Notes: generated by a model not told the origin, from the sequence alone. A stretch of 64,000 bases of DNA from Thermoproteota archaeon (GCA_030549835.1 JAUQQR010000002.1:1-64000), one strand, 5' to 3'. Shown: positions 42,359 through 51,303, counted from the first letter of the stretch. Numbers and translations: made by a program.

Positions 42359-44020
42359 TTGTGGTCTATCATAGATAATGCACCATTAGCTCTAAGACTC
42401 TCTCTGGCTATTATAGCGGTACTCCTAGTCTTATATTCTCTAGGCTTCTTAGAGTTTAGACTATTACTACTTAGTGGCTCTATTCTACTCTTACTCATAC
42501 TCTTATTTATTGGTTTGAGAGAATTTGGATTTCCTAGGGTTAATCTTAGTTCTAGTAGTGAGAGTTACTTTAGAGCTCTTGAAGTTGAGATTAGGAGTGG
42601 GAAGAGTGGTGCTGCTGGGGAGCTTTCTAGGATTATTAGTGATAGGGCTACTAAAACTAGTACTAGGTATATACTGTTATCTATTCTTGAGGGTGAGTTG
42701 AGGAGGTCATTTATAATTCTAGTCTCAGAGGATTCTAAGAAGATTAATGTTGAAGCTGAAGTTCTTAAAACACTATTAACTAGTCTAGTTGATGGTATAA
42801 GGGTTAGTGAAGTTAACTATGAGGAGTTAAGAGTTCTAGCCGACTGGGTATTAAAGTTAAATTTACACTCTAAGGGCTTACTCTTTATCTCAGATAAGAC
42901 TCTAGGCGAGAGGCAGTTAATCAATACTTCTTCAGCTAGTAGTGTAGAGAATAATTTAATCCTAGGAGAAGCTCTAGATAACCCCATGCCTAAGCCTTAC
43001 ACTTTAACTTTAAGAGATATTGAGGGACATATTGGTATTTTCGGATCTACAGGATCAGGTAAGTCTACAACATTATCTATAATAGTAGAGAGAGTGTGGA
43101 GAAACCTTAAAATACCAGTAATACTACTAGACTGGACTGGGGAACACGTAGTACTCTTCAAGACTCGAGGAATTCAATTTAAAGAGTATAATCCTATGGA
43201 TGGAGGAGCCTCTATAAACCCCTTAGATATTGAGAGTGATATAGACTACATTGTTAGTGTTATGGTTAAAGCTTTATCTCTAAGCCCTCCACAGGCATAT
43301 ATGCTTATGAGAGCCCTCGAGAGCTTTAAGCCTAGATCTTTAAGAGAATTAGAGGAGTCTATAGAAGCGTTAACTGAAGAGTCTAAGTGGGATAAGGAGG
43401 TTAAGAGAGCTCTCTTAAGGAAGATATCAATGCTAACTAGGGGGTCATATAATGCGTTTAAGGAAACTAAAAGTATAGAACTTAACGGTATAAGTATAGT
43501 AAGACTAGATTATATTAAGAATATATTAGCTAGGAAATCATATGCCTTATTCCTACTAGCTAGGATGTTTATGGAGAGATCTTCTAGTAATGAGAGTGAG
43601 CCTAGGATTCTAATAGCTATAGATGAGGCTCATAACATATTTAGTGGTGAAGAGTCCCACTTCATAGAGCAGTTATTCTCAGAATGTAGGAAGTATGGCG
43701 TAATACTAGCTATAGCTACCCAGTCTCCAGCATCAATACCTAATGGCATATTATTGAATACTAATACCAAGATTATACATGCCCTTAGGAGCTCTAGAGA
43801 TAAGACTATGATATCTGAGACTATGAGTCTTAAGAGAGAGTATGTAGATATTATTGATAAGCTCGGATCAGGTGAGGCTATAATACAAGCACCTTCAAAT
43901 CCAGAACCAACCCTTATACAAGTCCAGCTCGTGGATGAGTCTAGTAGTGAATTCAATAATATTAGGGTCTATAGAGAGCCAGTCAATATTGATACCAGTA
44001 TCCCAGGATTCTATTCTTGA
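42359..44020 (+). CDS. Membrane-anchored HerA/VirB4-like ATPase
   Basis: Two N-terminal membrane helices (about 12-30 and 32-53) precede a HerA/FtsK-type motor: Walker A GSTGSGKSTT near 227-236, Walker B LIAIDEAHN near 416-424, and ATQSPASIPNGIL near 447-459. Such anchored hexameric motors pump DNA or protein across the membrane or act in conjugation-like systems, but no pilus or relaxase gene is nearby. Start is TTG 42359. The last 126 bases overlap the convergent kinase gene, which is large for this genome. Confidence 0.85.
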   Translation: MWSIIDNAPLALRLSLAIIAVLLVLYSLGFLEFRLLLLSGSILLLLILLFIGLREFGFPRVNLSSSSESYFRALEVEIRSGKSGAAGELSRIISDRATKTSTRYILLSILEGELRRSFIILVSEDSKKINVEAEVLKTLLTSLVDGIRVSEVNYEELRVLADWVLKLNLHSKGLLFISDKTLGERQLINTSSASSVENNLILGEALDNPMPKPYTLTLRDIEGHIGIFGSTGSGKSTTLSIIVERVWRNLKIPVILLDWTGEHVVLFKTRGIQFKEYNPMDGGASINPLDIESDIDYIVSVMVKALSLSPPQAYMLMRALESFKPRSLRELEESIEALTEESKWDKEVKRALLRKISMLTRGSYNAFKETKSIELNGISIVRLDYIKNILARKSYALFLLARMFMERSSSNESEPRILIAIDEAHNIFSGEESHFIEQLFSECRKYGVILAIATQSPASIPNGILLNTNTKIIHALRSSRDKTMISETMSLKREYVDIIDKLGSGEAIIQAPSNPEPTLIQVQLVDESSSEFNNIRVYREPVNIDTSIPGFYS

Positions 44021-44509
44021 GATTAACTCTTCTACTCTAGGCTCACCATGTGTTGTATCTAGCTCTATAGTCATACTACTCCAGCTTCCTTCAACTATTT
44101 CCTCAGCTATTATATTAAAAGCTTCTGCTATAGTATTCTCTATTATCTTAGCCCTACTCCACCCCCTATCCTCAAGTCTCACTATTAATACTCTAGGATC
44201 GCATCTGAGTAGTATTATGAGTGGTATATAGTCACCTACAGTATTAAGCCAGAGTGATGGGTTTAATGTACTAACTACTAGGCAATTATCCTTCAAATTA
44301 TTTACATAGTCTTCTATAGTTTTTATAGCTTTAGACTCTACTATTACACTAGTCTCTCTACCTGTAGGATCTTCTACTAGAGCTCCTCCAGACTTAAATA
44401 GACTACTATCCTCTAAGCTTATGCAATTAAACTCTAAGGCTACCCTCCTAGAAAGAATACTCTTACCAGTTCCAGGCGTCCCAGTAACTATTATTATATA
44501 ATTAACCAA
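43895..44509 (-). CDS. AK6/Fap7-like nucleoside-monophosphate kinase
   Basis: The 204-residue protein has a P-loop VTGTPGTGKSILSRRVA near 7-23 and the compact LVVSTLNPSLWL and LIILLRCDPRVLIVRLEDRGW segments of the AK6/Fap7 group, which combine adenylate kinase activity with a role in small-subunit ribosome maturation. It carries a longer C-terminus than the usual 170-180 residues. That extra part is what overlaps the HerA-like gene, so the final 30-40 residues may be a recent extension. Confidence 0.82.
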   Translation of the reverse strand: MVNYIIIVTGTPGTGKSILSRRVALEFNCISLEDSSLFKSGGALVEDPTGRETSVIVESKAIKTIEDYVNNLKDNCLVVSTLNPSLWLNTVGDYIPLIILLRCDPRVLIVRLEDRGWSRAKIIENTIAEAFNIIAEEIVEGSWSSMTIELDTTHGEPRVEELISRIESWDTGINIDWLSIDPNIIEFTTRLIHELDLYKGWFWI

Positions 44510-44591
44510 AATTTACTACCACAATGTCTCTCCTAATTAAGCCTATTATTTTTATGATAGCATAGATATTAACCTTGTTTACAGAGAAAAG

Positions 44592-44599
44592 CTTATATA
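44592..44599 (+). promoter_or_regulatory. TATA box of the thermosome gene
   Basis: The sequence gcttatatag with a purine-rich segment just before it lies about 28 bases upstream of 44622. A transcript starting there would leave a 30-base leader with a gggggtgat ribosome site before TTG 44652. Confidence 0.5.
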
Positions 44600-44651
44600 G
44601 AAGTACCTTCATATAATATTATTGGAGAACAATATTAGGGGGGTGATAAGG

Positions 44652-46301
44652 TTGTCTACTAAACTACCTACTACTGAGGCTGTAGGAATACCAGTCATAA
44701 TATTAAAGGAGGGTACTAGTAGAACTTATGGTAGGGAAGCTTTTAGAGCAAATGCTATGGCAGCTAAAGCTATAGCTGAGATTCTTAAGACAACATATGG
44801 ACCTAAAGGTATGGATAAGATGCTTGTAGATAGTCTAGGCGATATAACGACAACTAATGATGGTGCAACTATACTCGATAAAATGGATCTCCAGCATCCT
44901 GCAGGTAAGATGCTAGTACAAATAGCTAAAGGTCAGGATGAGGAGGCTGGCGATGGTACCAAGACTGCTGTCATATTCGCTGGAGAACTCATAAAAGAAG
45001 CTGAGAAACTACTAGATAAGAATATACACCCAACAGTTATAATTGAAGGCTATAAGGCTGCTCTAGAAAAAGCTCTAGCGTATATTAATGAGTTAGCAGA
45101 GCCTATATCAATAGATAATGTAGATCTCTTAGAGCAAGTTGCTCTAACAAGCTTGAGTAGTAAGGCTATTAGAGAAGCTAAAGAGCACTTTGCTAAGCTA
45201 GCTGTAGAAGCTATTAGATCAATTGCTGAGCTTAGAGGAGATAAGTGGTATGTTGATCTTAGTAATATACAGATAATTAAGAAGCATGGAGGTAGCCTCC
45301 TAGACACTCAGTTAATTAAAGGTATAGTCCTCGATAAGGAGGTAGTACACCCTGATATGCCTAAGAGGGTTGAGAAAGCTAAGATAGCATTACTAGACGC
45401 ACCACTAGAAATAGAGAAACCTGAGATAGACTTAGAGATTAGCATCTCAAGCCCTGACCTAGTAAGGAAGCTTATGGAGAAGCAAGAGAAGATTCTAGGA
45501 GAGAAGGTAGAGAAAATAGCGGCTACTGGAGCTAATGTTGTTATAACTCAGAAAGGCATAGATGATATAGCTCAATACTATCTAGCTAAGAAAGGTATAC
45601 TAGCTGTTAGGAGAGTTAAGAGGAGTGATATTGAGAAGCTTGCTAGAGCAACTGGCGCAAAGATAGTAACTGATATTGATGACCTCAAACCAGAAGATCT
45701 AGGTGAAGCAGAACTAGTAGAGGAGAGGAGAGTTGGAGAAGATAAGATGGTATTTATTGAAGGAGCTAGGAATCTTAGAAGTGTAACTATAGTTGTAAGA
45801 GGAGGATTTGAGAGGCTCGTAGATGAAGCTGATAGAGCAATACATGATGCTTTAAGCGCTGTGGCAGACGCTGTAATGGATAATAAAATTGTAGGAGGAG
45901 CTGGAGCAGTAGAGGCTGAGCTAGCAAAACACCTATATGAATATGCTAGAACACTACCAGGTAAAATGCAGCTAGCAGTAGAGGCATTCGCTAGAGCACT
46001 AGAATCTATACCACAAATCCTAGCCTATAATGCAGGCCATGACCCAATAAATGTCCTAGTTAAACTAAGAAGTGCTCACGAGAAACCAGAAGGTAAATGG
46101 CTAGGAATAGATATAGAAACAGGAGACTTAATAGATACTATTAAAGCAGGTATAATTGATCCAGCAAGAGTTAAATCTAACGCATTCAAAGCAGGGGCAG
46201 AAGCAGCATCACTAATACTAAGAATAGATGATCTAATAGCAGCAAAGAGAACAGAAGAGAGGAGAGAGAAAGGTAGAGAAGAGAAGAAAGAGGAGGAGTA
46301 A
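44652..46301 (+). CDS. Thermosome subunit (group II chaperonin)
   Basis: The chaperonin folds proteins in a double ring. I choose TTG 44652 (MSTKLPTTEAVGIP) because a gggggtgat site lies 6 bases before it; the frame is open to 44622. Signatures: TTYGPKGMDKMLVD, TTNDGATIL, GDGTKTAVIFAGELI, and VVRGGFERLVDEADRAIHDAL shown in part. The tail is charged (ERREKGREEKKEEE) instead of the Gly-Met repeats of GroEL. Which of the crenarchaeal paralogs it is cannot be decided. Confidence 0.97.
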   Translation: MSTKLPTTEAVGIPVIILKEGTSRTYGREAFRANAMAAKAIAEILKTTYGPKGMDKMLVDSLGDITTTNDGATILDKMDLQHPAGKMLVQIAKGQDEEAGDGTKTAVIFAGELIKEAEKLLDKNIHPTVIIEGYKAALEKALAYINELAEPISIDNVDLLEQVALTSLSSKAIREAKEHFAKLAVEAIRSIAELRGDKWYVDLSNIQIIKKHGGSLLDTQLIKGIVLDKEVVHPDMPKRVEKAKIALLDAPLEIEKPEIDLEISISSPDLVRKLMEKQEKILGEKVEKIAATGANVVITQKGIDDIAQYYLAKKGILAVRRVKRSDIEKLARATGAKIVTDIDDLKPEDLGEAELVEERRVGEDKMVFIEGARNLRSVTIVVRGGFERLVDEADRAIHDALSAVADAVMDNKIVGGAGAVEAELAKHLYEYARTLPGKMQLAVEAFARALESIPQILAYNAGHDPINVLVKLRSAHEKPEGKWLGIDIETGDLIDTIKAGIIDPARVKSNAFKAGAEAASLILRIDDLIAAKRTEERREKGREEKKEEE

Positions 46302-46423
46302 AGTAGTATAACTAGATCTAAAATAATCCTCTATTCCTCTACAATTAAACTACTATTTTTCTTAATAATTGTTTAAATATGTTTTTAAGTTTCTCCTCCT
46401 AAATGCTATAATGAGGGGGTAGT

Positions 46424-46660
46424 ATGGGTAGGGTTAGGAGTGCTTTAGTTAAGAGAATTACTAGGAAACTATTAGAATCTTATCCAGACGTGTTTACTGG
46501 TAGTTTTGAGCATAATAAGAAAATTGTAGGCGAACTTATAGAATTTAAGAGTAAGAAGCTTAGAAACCAGATAGCAGGCTATATTACACATATTGTAAAT
46601 GCTTCTCTTAAAAGGAGAGGTTTAGTTAGAGGAGAGAGTGAGGAGTCTCTTCAAGGTTAA
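46424..46660 (+). CDS. rps17e: Ribosomal protein S17e
   Basis: The 78-residue protein MGRVRSALVKRITRKLLE, with FTGSFEHNKKIVGEL and IAGYITHIVN, is archaeal S17e of the small subunit. It begins with ATG after a ggggg site. The stop shares one base with the ATG of the following fusion gene, so the two are cotranscribed. Confidence 0.96.
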   Translation: MGRVRSALVKRITRKLLESYPDVFTGSFEHNKKIVGELIEFKSKKLRNQIAGYITHIVNASLKRRGLVRGESEESLQG

Positions 46661-47436
46661 TGCCAATAGTATACTCTACACTACTAGGTGTTAACTATAT
46701 GCCTATTATTAAGATTAAGTTGTTAGGTTACTTAAGGGAAGCTATTGGTAGTGACTACATAGATATTGAAGCTAATGATTGGGTTGAAGCTCTTATTAAA
46801 GCTAGAGAGATGCACTCTAGGATTAGTGATGCTATTAAACCTACAGGGGAGCCTAGCCCAGGCTACATGGTTTTCGTTGATGGAGTTGATTATAGGATAG
46901 CTAGTAGAGGTTATGCTAGAGAAGTAGCAATACTACCTATAGTCCACGGCGGGCAAGATAATGTCAGATTCCTAACATGGAATGATATAACTAGTACATG
47001 TAATATTGTAGCTGAGAGAATTATAAACTCAGGGTTTAAAGTAGATGTTATAGTAGGCATACTAAGAGGGGGAATTATACCAGCAACTATAATAGCTGAT
47101 ATTCTAGGTATAGAAGATATTGGAGTATTAGACATAAAATTCTACCAAGCACCTAATATTAGAAGAGAGAAGCCTATACTAAAACAACCCCTAACACTCC
47201 CAATATACAATAAAAACACATTAATAGTAGATGACGTTAGCGATACTGGAAGAACACTACAACTAGCCCTAGACTATATAAGACACTATTCTCCAAAAGA
47301 AATTAAAACAGTAACACTCTACGTAAAACCATGGACAAACCTAATCCCAGACTACTACGCAGAAATAACGGACAAATGGCTAGTATTCCCATGGGGCGCA
47401 TGGGAATACAAGAGGCAAATTACACAAACCAAATGA
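46660..47436 (+). CDS. Ubiquitin-like (MoaD/SAMP-type) domain fused to phosphoribosyltransferase
   Basis: Residues about 14-98 form a beta-grasp domain (MPIIKIKLLGYLREAIGSDY, VFVDGVDYRI) that ends AILPIVHGG, with the Gly97-Gly98 pair that small archaeal modifiers and MoaD use for activation. Without a stop the chain goes on as a purine phosphoribosyltransferase: FLTWNDITSTCNIVAERI (104-121), VGILRGGIIPA (132-142), and the PRPP motif LIVDDVSDTGRT (188-199). Start is ATG 46660, overlapping S17e, or ATG 46699. No start codon lies in frame between the domains. It could work as a fusion or be cut after the Gly pair. Confidence 0.8.
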   Translation: MPIVYSTLLGVNYMPIIKIKLLGYLREAIGSDYIDIEANDWVEALIKAREMHSRISDAIKPTGEPSPGYMVFVDGVDYRIASRGYAREVAILPIVHGGQDNVRFLTWNDITSTCNIVAERIINSGFKVDVIVGILRGGIIPATIIADILGIEDIGVLDIKFYQAPNIRREKPILKQPLTLPIYNKNTLIVDDVSDTGRTLQLALDYIRHYSPKEIKTVTLYVKPWTNLIPDYYAEITDKWLVFPWGAWEYKRQITQTK

Positions 47437-47879
47437 AACCATAAAAACATTAATATGATAGACTGCTCGTAGATTGTTTAGTTTTGGTTCCCCCCTAGTT
47501 ATTTAGGTTACTTCTATGGATTCCCTGAACTTGTTTAAGCTAATCTCTAACTCTAATGTTGAGTTTACCTAAACAAACTACTAAGAAGTATATAGGGACA
47601 TCTAGATATTAAATATTTCAAAGCCTATGAGCCTGTGAGCCAGTGACTCCTAAGAGCTGTAAACGGGAGAATGAGTATAAACAAGTAGGATGAGCTCATG
47701 CCCAGAAACCTAGTTAATAGACATGAGCAACCACTCATTAAATCTATCATAATATTTATAACAGAGGAATTTAATGAGTACATATGAAGAAGCATACAGA
47801 GCCTAACATAGCTATTTGGAGTTTATATTGATTTATATCTGCTAGTATTACTCTTCAACTACTACTTATGGGAGTAAAC

Positions 47880-48075
47880 CATCTCTATTATTTCGAATAT
47901 AGGTATATAAGATGTGGGAGCTCCCCCATAGCAGTGAACCTGAGATAATCTATGAGGGGGAGCTGTGGGTTGGGGTTACCCTGAATGGGCGGAGACAAAT
48001 GATATAAGAGCCGATGAAAGGCGCCCCGAGGTCTATGAAGCCAAGGGTTGATATCAAATATGAAACCAGAACCCC
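47880..48075 (+). mobile_element. Transposon 3'-end fossil, copy of 19855-20030
   Basis: The reverse complement matches the 3' tail of the tnpB pseudogene at 19855-20030 over about 170 bases (for example gttcactgct and cttcatagacctcggggcgc). The frame reads EIIYEGELWVGVTLNGRRQM, then a stop, then EPMKGAPRSMKPRVD. The rest of the 679-base gap (47437-48116) holds no gene; part of it (47590-47700) may be further fossil but I cannot match it. Confidence 0.7.
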
Positions 48076-48116
48076 TAGTTTAGATAGTAAATCAGTAGAA
48101 TTTAATAATATAGTTA

Positions 48117-48644
48117 CTAGGTTGTAAATAGTGTGAATAGAGTTAGTGTTGTTTCCTTAGAGGGGATAGAGTGGAGCTTCTCGAGTCTCTTAACAGTTAT
48201 ATTCTCTAGGCTATCAATACTACATTTTACATATTCTAAGTCTATCTTCTTTTCATAACTTATACCTAATTCTCCTAGAATATCTTTAATATTATCTCTC
48301 ACTTCTCCCTTAAACCCTATAGCTATAATTAAGTGAGAGTACTTGATATTATCCACAACATCTCTAACCTGCTTAAACCCTAGGAGATTCATGAGAAATA
48401 ATATTGCCTTATTCCTAACCCTAGATCCTAAAATTAAGTCCTCCATAGTATATAGGTAAGATATTCCTAGCGAGCACGCATCTAAGTCCTTAAATGGTAA
48501 CCCTACAATAATAGGCTTCTCTCTCTTAACCCTAGTAGCTACTTCACCTACATCTACAGGTTTCTCTAACTCGATACTTAAAACCTCCACCTCAGTCCAC
48601 TCTAAACTAATAATATTTAACTTAACACTCTTAACTTCCATCAT
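48117..48644 (-). CDS. cgi121: Cgi121-like KEOPS subunit
   Basis: The 175-residue protein contains SRVRNKAILFLMNLLGFKQVRDVVD, shown here as RNKAILFLMNLLGFKQV, which fits the core of Cgi121 (asparagine, lysine, hydrophobic helix, then G-x-[RK]-Q-[IV]). Cgi121 binds tRNA and activates Bud32 in the t6A-forming KEOPS complex. It follows thrS on the same strand with 50 bases between, a sensible setting because t6A is found in threonine and other ANN-decoding tRNAs. Similarity is moderate. Confidence 0.65.
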   Translation of the reverse strand: MMEVKSVKLNIISLEWTEVEVLSIELEKPVDVGEVATRVKREKPIIVGLPFKDLDACSLGISYLYTMEDLILGSRVRNKAILFLMNLLGFKQVRDVVDNIKYSHLIIAIGFKGEVRDNIKDILGELGISYEKKIDLEYVKCSIDSLENITVKRLEKLHSIPSKETTLTLFTLFTT

Positions 48645-48695
48645 ACTCTATCCTCAAGGAATATTATGGATTTCATCTTCTAGTTTAGGATCTCA

Positions 48696-50111
48696 TTAGA
48701 GCATATGGCTTAAATCTGCTGGGATACGTGGGGCAAAACCGCTTATCTTAATAACTCCTTCTTCTTCTCCTCTTATAATATTCTCTAATTCTGTTAAGGC
48801 CTCATCTAAGCTACTATATTTTATAGTTTTACTGATTCTCTTCATTTCTTTATGGCTAAATATGCTTATTGTTAATATTGATTCTCTAACTTCTCTTGCC
48901 CCAATATAGATTATTATGGGTGGTTTTATTGTTGATTCAATACTCCTAATATCTCCTGGTAGGCTTGTCTTAGTTGATTCTTTTAATCCTACTCTTAGTC
49001 CATTGCTTAGTAGCTTTTCTCTTATGTTTATTGTCTTATCGAGTATGACTTCATCTACTTTCCAGTCTCCTGTTTTAATTGCTATTATTGCTACTTGTAT
49101 TGGTGCTAGCGCTAATGGGAGTCTCCCCCTATAGTGTTCTAGGTATCCTCCTAGGAATCTCTCTATTGAGCCTATTAGTGCTCTATGTATAATGTATACC
49201 CTATTATCTCCATAGACTTCTCTAATGATATCGTATATTTTGAATCTTCTTGGAAGGTTGAAGTCGAATTGTATAGTGCCCATTTGCCACTCTTTAACTC
49301 CACTACTACTCTTAAGTGTCATAATTATATCTATTTTAGGGCCGTAGAATGCTGCTTCACCTACTCCTATACTAGCTTTTATACCATACTTCTCAGCTAT
49401 AATACTAGTTATTTTCTCTAGAGTATCTTCTGCAGAGCTCCACTCCTCAATTGTACCCATAAAATCTTTACCTATGAGGTTCTTATCTGAGAGGCTAAGC
49501 CTAATACGTATATTATCCTGGCTTATAGGTAGGTTAAATACTGATTCTAGGAGAAGCTTTATCTCGTCAAATACATTTAGTATAACATTTAGAGTATCAG
49601 ATTCAAAGGTTATTATATGTGCATCGTCTTGAGTAAAACCTCTAACTCTTAAAAGCCCGTAGAGGCTACCGCTAGGCTCAAATCTATGTACTCTACCAAT
49701 CTCAAATATCTTAAATGGGAGTTTAACTTTACTCCTAAACCTAGCTATATGATTCAAGAATATTAAGAGGTGGTAGGGGCAGTTCATAGGCTTAAGTACA
49801 AACTCTCTATCCTCTATATTAAGAATGTACATGTTACTCTTATAGAAATCCATATGGCCTGATAGCTTAAAAAGCTCACTACTAGCTATTAGAGGAGTCT
49901 CTACAACTAGGTAACCTCTCCTAGAATGGAAATTAACTAGAATCTGCTGGAGAGCATGCCTAAAATAGCCCCCACCAATACTAAATAATGGAACACCGGG
50001 ACCAGAGAAGACTCCATACTCTCTATTAATAATAGGTACGCTAGACTCAGGCTTAATAGCTAAATCAAGTTCATACGCATAATCAATGTGATCTTTAACG
50101 GTACCACTCAT
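48696..50111 (-). CDS. thrS: Threonyl-tRNA synthetase, catalytic form without editing domain
   Basis: The 471-residue enzyme holds the class II core: motif 1 region with FRHALQQILVNFHSRRGYLVVETP (part), motif 2 KLPFKIFEIGRVHRFEPSG (cut), RGFTQDDAHI, and motif 3 HRALIGSIERFLGGYLEHY (cut), then the anticodon domain. The N-terminal TGS and editing domains are missing; the chain starts about 30 residues before the core. Some crenarchaea split ThrRS into a catalytic form and a separate editing form, and this fits the catalytic one. No editing partner is in the window. Confidence 0.95.
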   Translation of the reverse strand: MSGTVKDHIDYAYELDLAIKPESSVPIINREYGVFSGPGVPLFSIGGGYFRHALQQILVNFHSRRGYLVVETPLIASSELFKLSGHMDFYKSNMYILNIEDREFVLKPMNCPYHLLIFLNHIARFRSKVKLPFKIFEIGRVHRFEPSGSLYGLLRVRGFTQDDAHIITFESDTLNVILNVFDEIKLLLESVFNLPISQDNIRIRLSLSDKNLIGKDFMGTIEEWSSAEDTLEKITSIIAEKYGIKASIGVGEAAFYGPKIDIIMTLKSSSGVKEWQMGTIQFDFNLPRRFKIYDIIREVYGDNRVYIIHRALIGSIERFLGGYLEHYRGRLPLALAPIQVAIIAIKTGDWKVDEVILDKTINIREKLLSNGLRVGLKESTKTSLPGDIRSIESTIKPPIIIYIGAREVRESILTISIFSHKEMKRISKTIKYSSLDEALTELENIIRGEEEGVIKISGFAPRIPADLSHML

Positions 50112-50288
50112 AACCTACACCTTAAGCCTAAACATAATCCATATATACTTAACCTTAAAAATTAAAATATTATGCTGATCAATGTAAATATTAGAAGCTA
50201 ATACTTAAACAAAGATAGCTATATAAACTTAAGATGTAATCAGTTAAATTGAATAAGAGATACTAAGCTTAACAGGGAGGTTATAGAA

Positions 50289-50603
50289 TTGAGCAAGAGA
50301 ATGAGCTTCCCGAAAAAGAGAGAAGACATAGAGAAGATTACTGAAGAAGTAGAATCAGAACACCGACACGAACAACACCACCATCACCATGGAGTAGAAG
50401 AGCATACAGCTAATATCCAGCTACTTATAGATGCACTAAGCACTAGAATAACTGGACTTGAAGATAAGATAATGAAGCAATCAATAGACATAGCTAGAGT
50501 ATACAAGGTATTAGCATATATAGTTGAGGCTATAGCAGTAGATGATATAGAAGCCAAAAAGAAAACATTAAGAGAAGCGTTAAAAATACTAGAAAGCCAA
50601 TAG
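50289..50603 (+). CDS. Small histidine-rich coiled-coil protein
   Basis: The 104-residue protein has a His-rich segment HRHEQHHHHHG near 25-35, followed by two long helices (about 43-75 and 78-103). The histidines may bind nickel, cobalt or zinc. I do not recognise the family. The cluster is natural, not a tag, since the surrounding sequence shares host codon use. The next gene starts 30 bases on and could form a pair with it. Confidence 0.6.
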   Translation: MSKRMSFPKKREDIEKITEEVESEHRHEQHHHHHGVEEHTANIQLLIDALSTRITGLEDKIMKQSIDIARVYKVLAYIVEAIAVDDIEAKKKTLREALKILESQ

Positions 50604-50633
50604 ATAAAATTTAAGAAGGAGGTTAAGGTTAAC

Positions 50634-50927
50634 ATGCGCAAATTATCACTAAAACCAGCAAATATTATCACAATAAGCACAAAAATAACAGAATATGAGA
50701 ATACGATACTAGATGTAATAGCAGATGAATGTAACTTAACAAAAAGTAAGCTAATAAAAATAGCTATAACTAAACTAATAGAAGAAATAATACAAAACGA
50801 TACAAGAAACATAATACAATCAAGGCTAATCTCAGGATACAATATAGTATTTAATACAATAAAAGAAGATTCAAAAATAACACTAGATAAATGTATATCA
50901 AGAATAAGGGGTTCAGCTCCGATATAG
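50634..50927 (+). CDS. Small protein, possible ribbon-helix-helix DNA-binding fold
   Basis: This 97-residue protein has a short strand (ANIITISTKI) followed by two helices (ENTILDVIADECN, TKSKLIKIAITKLIEEIIQ), the order seen in ribbon-helix-helix regulators. The assignment is tentative. The last five residues (GSAPI) are encoded in the first bases of a transposon fossil (ggggttcagctccgatatag), so the original C-terminus may have been cut. ATG 50634 follows an aaggaggt site. AT-rich codons match the preceding gene. Confidence 0.5.
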   Translation: MRKLSLKPANIITISTKITEYENTILDVIADECNLTKSKLIKIAITKLIEEIIQNDTRNIIQSRLISGYNIVFNTIKEDSKITLDKCISRIRGSAPI

Positions 50928-51115
50928 GTTCATTGCCTCATCTATTGTTCCCCGCATCCCGCTCGGGCTTTCATCGGACTTGGGGGCGTTCAGGTGACCC
51001 CTAGACACACCACATTTTGAGTAATGCTACCCTTTGGGGGGAGCTTTCATTTATAAGCTCTCTACTCTCTCACCAGATAGCTCCTAGCATTAAGGATAGG
51101 TAACGGTAGTTTACG
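50908..51115 (-). mobile_element. Transposon 3'-end fossil
   Basis: The plus strand opens with ggggttcagctccgatat and continues through cttgggggcg to the ctttcatttataagctc block shared with 30620-30697. On the minus strand broken frames end in TYIGAEPL. It fills the first half of the 505-base gap; the second half holds the tRNA-like structure described separately and an AT-rich promoter. Confidence 0.65.
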
Positions 51116-51229
51116 AGATTTCCTCTATACTCAGAGAATGATATAAACTAATATAAATAGCTATAAAACTCGAAATAGTTGCATTAAGCAATAAAGAATA
51201 TAGCCTTCAATCAATAGAAAAATATTATG

Positions 51230-51303
51230 GCCCCGCTAGTCTCACGTCACCAGAAGACTCTAAAATAGAGGATGAAGATGAAGGTCGAACGGTAAGGCGG
51301 GGC
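51230..51303 (+). other. tRNA-like structure, possible pseudo-tRNA or structured RNA
   Basis: GCCCCGC (51230-51236) pairs perfectly with GCGGGGC (51297-51303), 74 bases in total, the size of a tRNA. TA and a four-base GTCT/AGAC stem follow at the D-arm position, and GTCGAAC at 51284-51290 resembles a T-loop. The anticodon and T stems are not convincing, so it is not a normal tRNA. Parts of it can instead pair with 51341-51356 (agtcttccatcctcta). It lies upstream of xerA. Confidence 0.35.

Noticed and set aside
50361-50391. Histidine run resembling a cloning tag
   Set aside because: It is interrupted (HRHEQHHHHHG), lies inside a longer natural gene and has host-like flanks.
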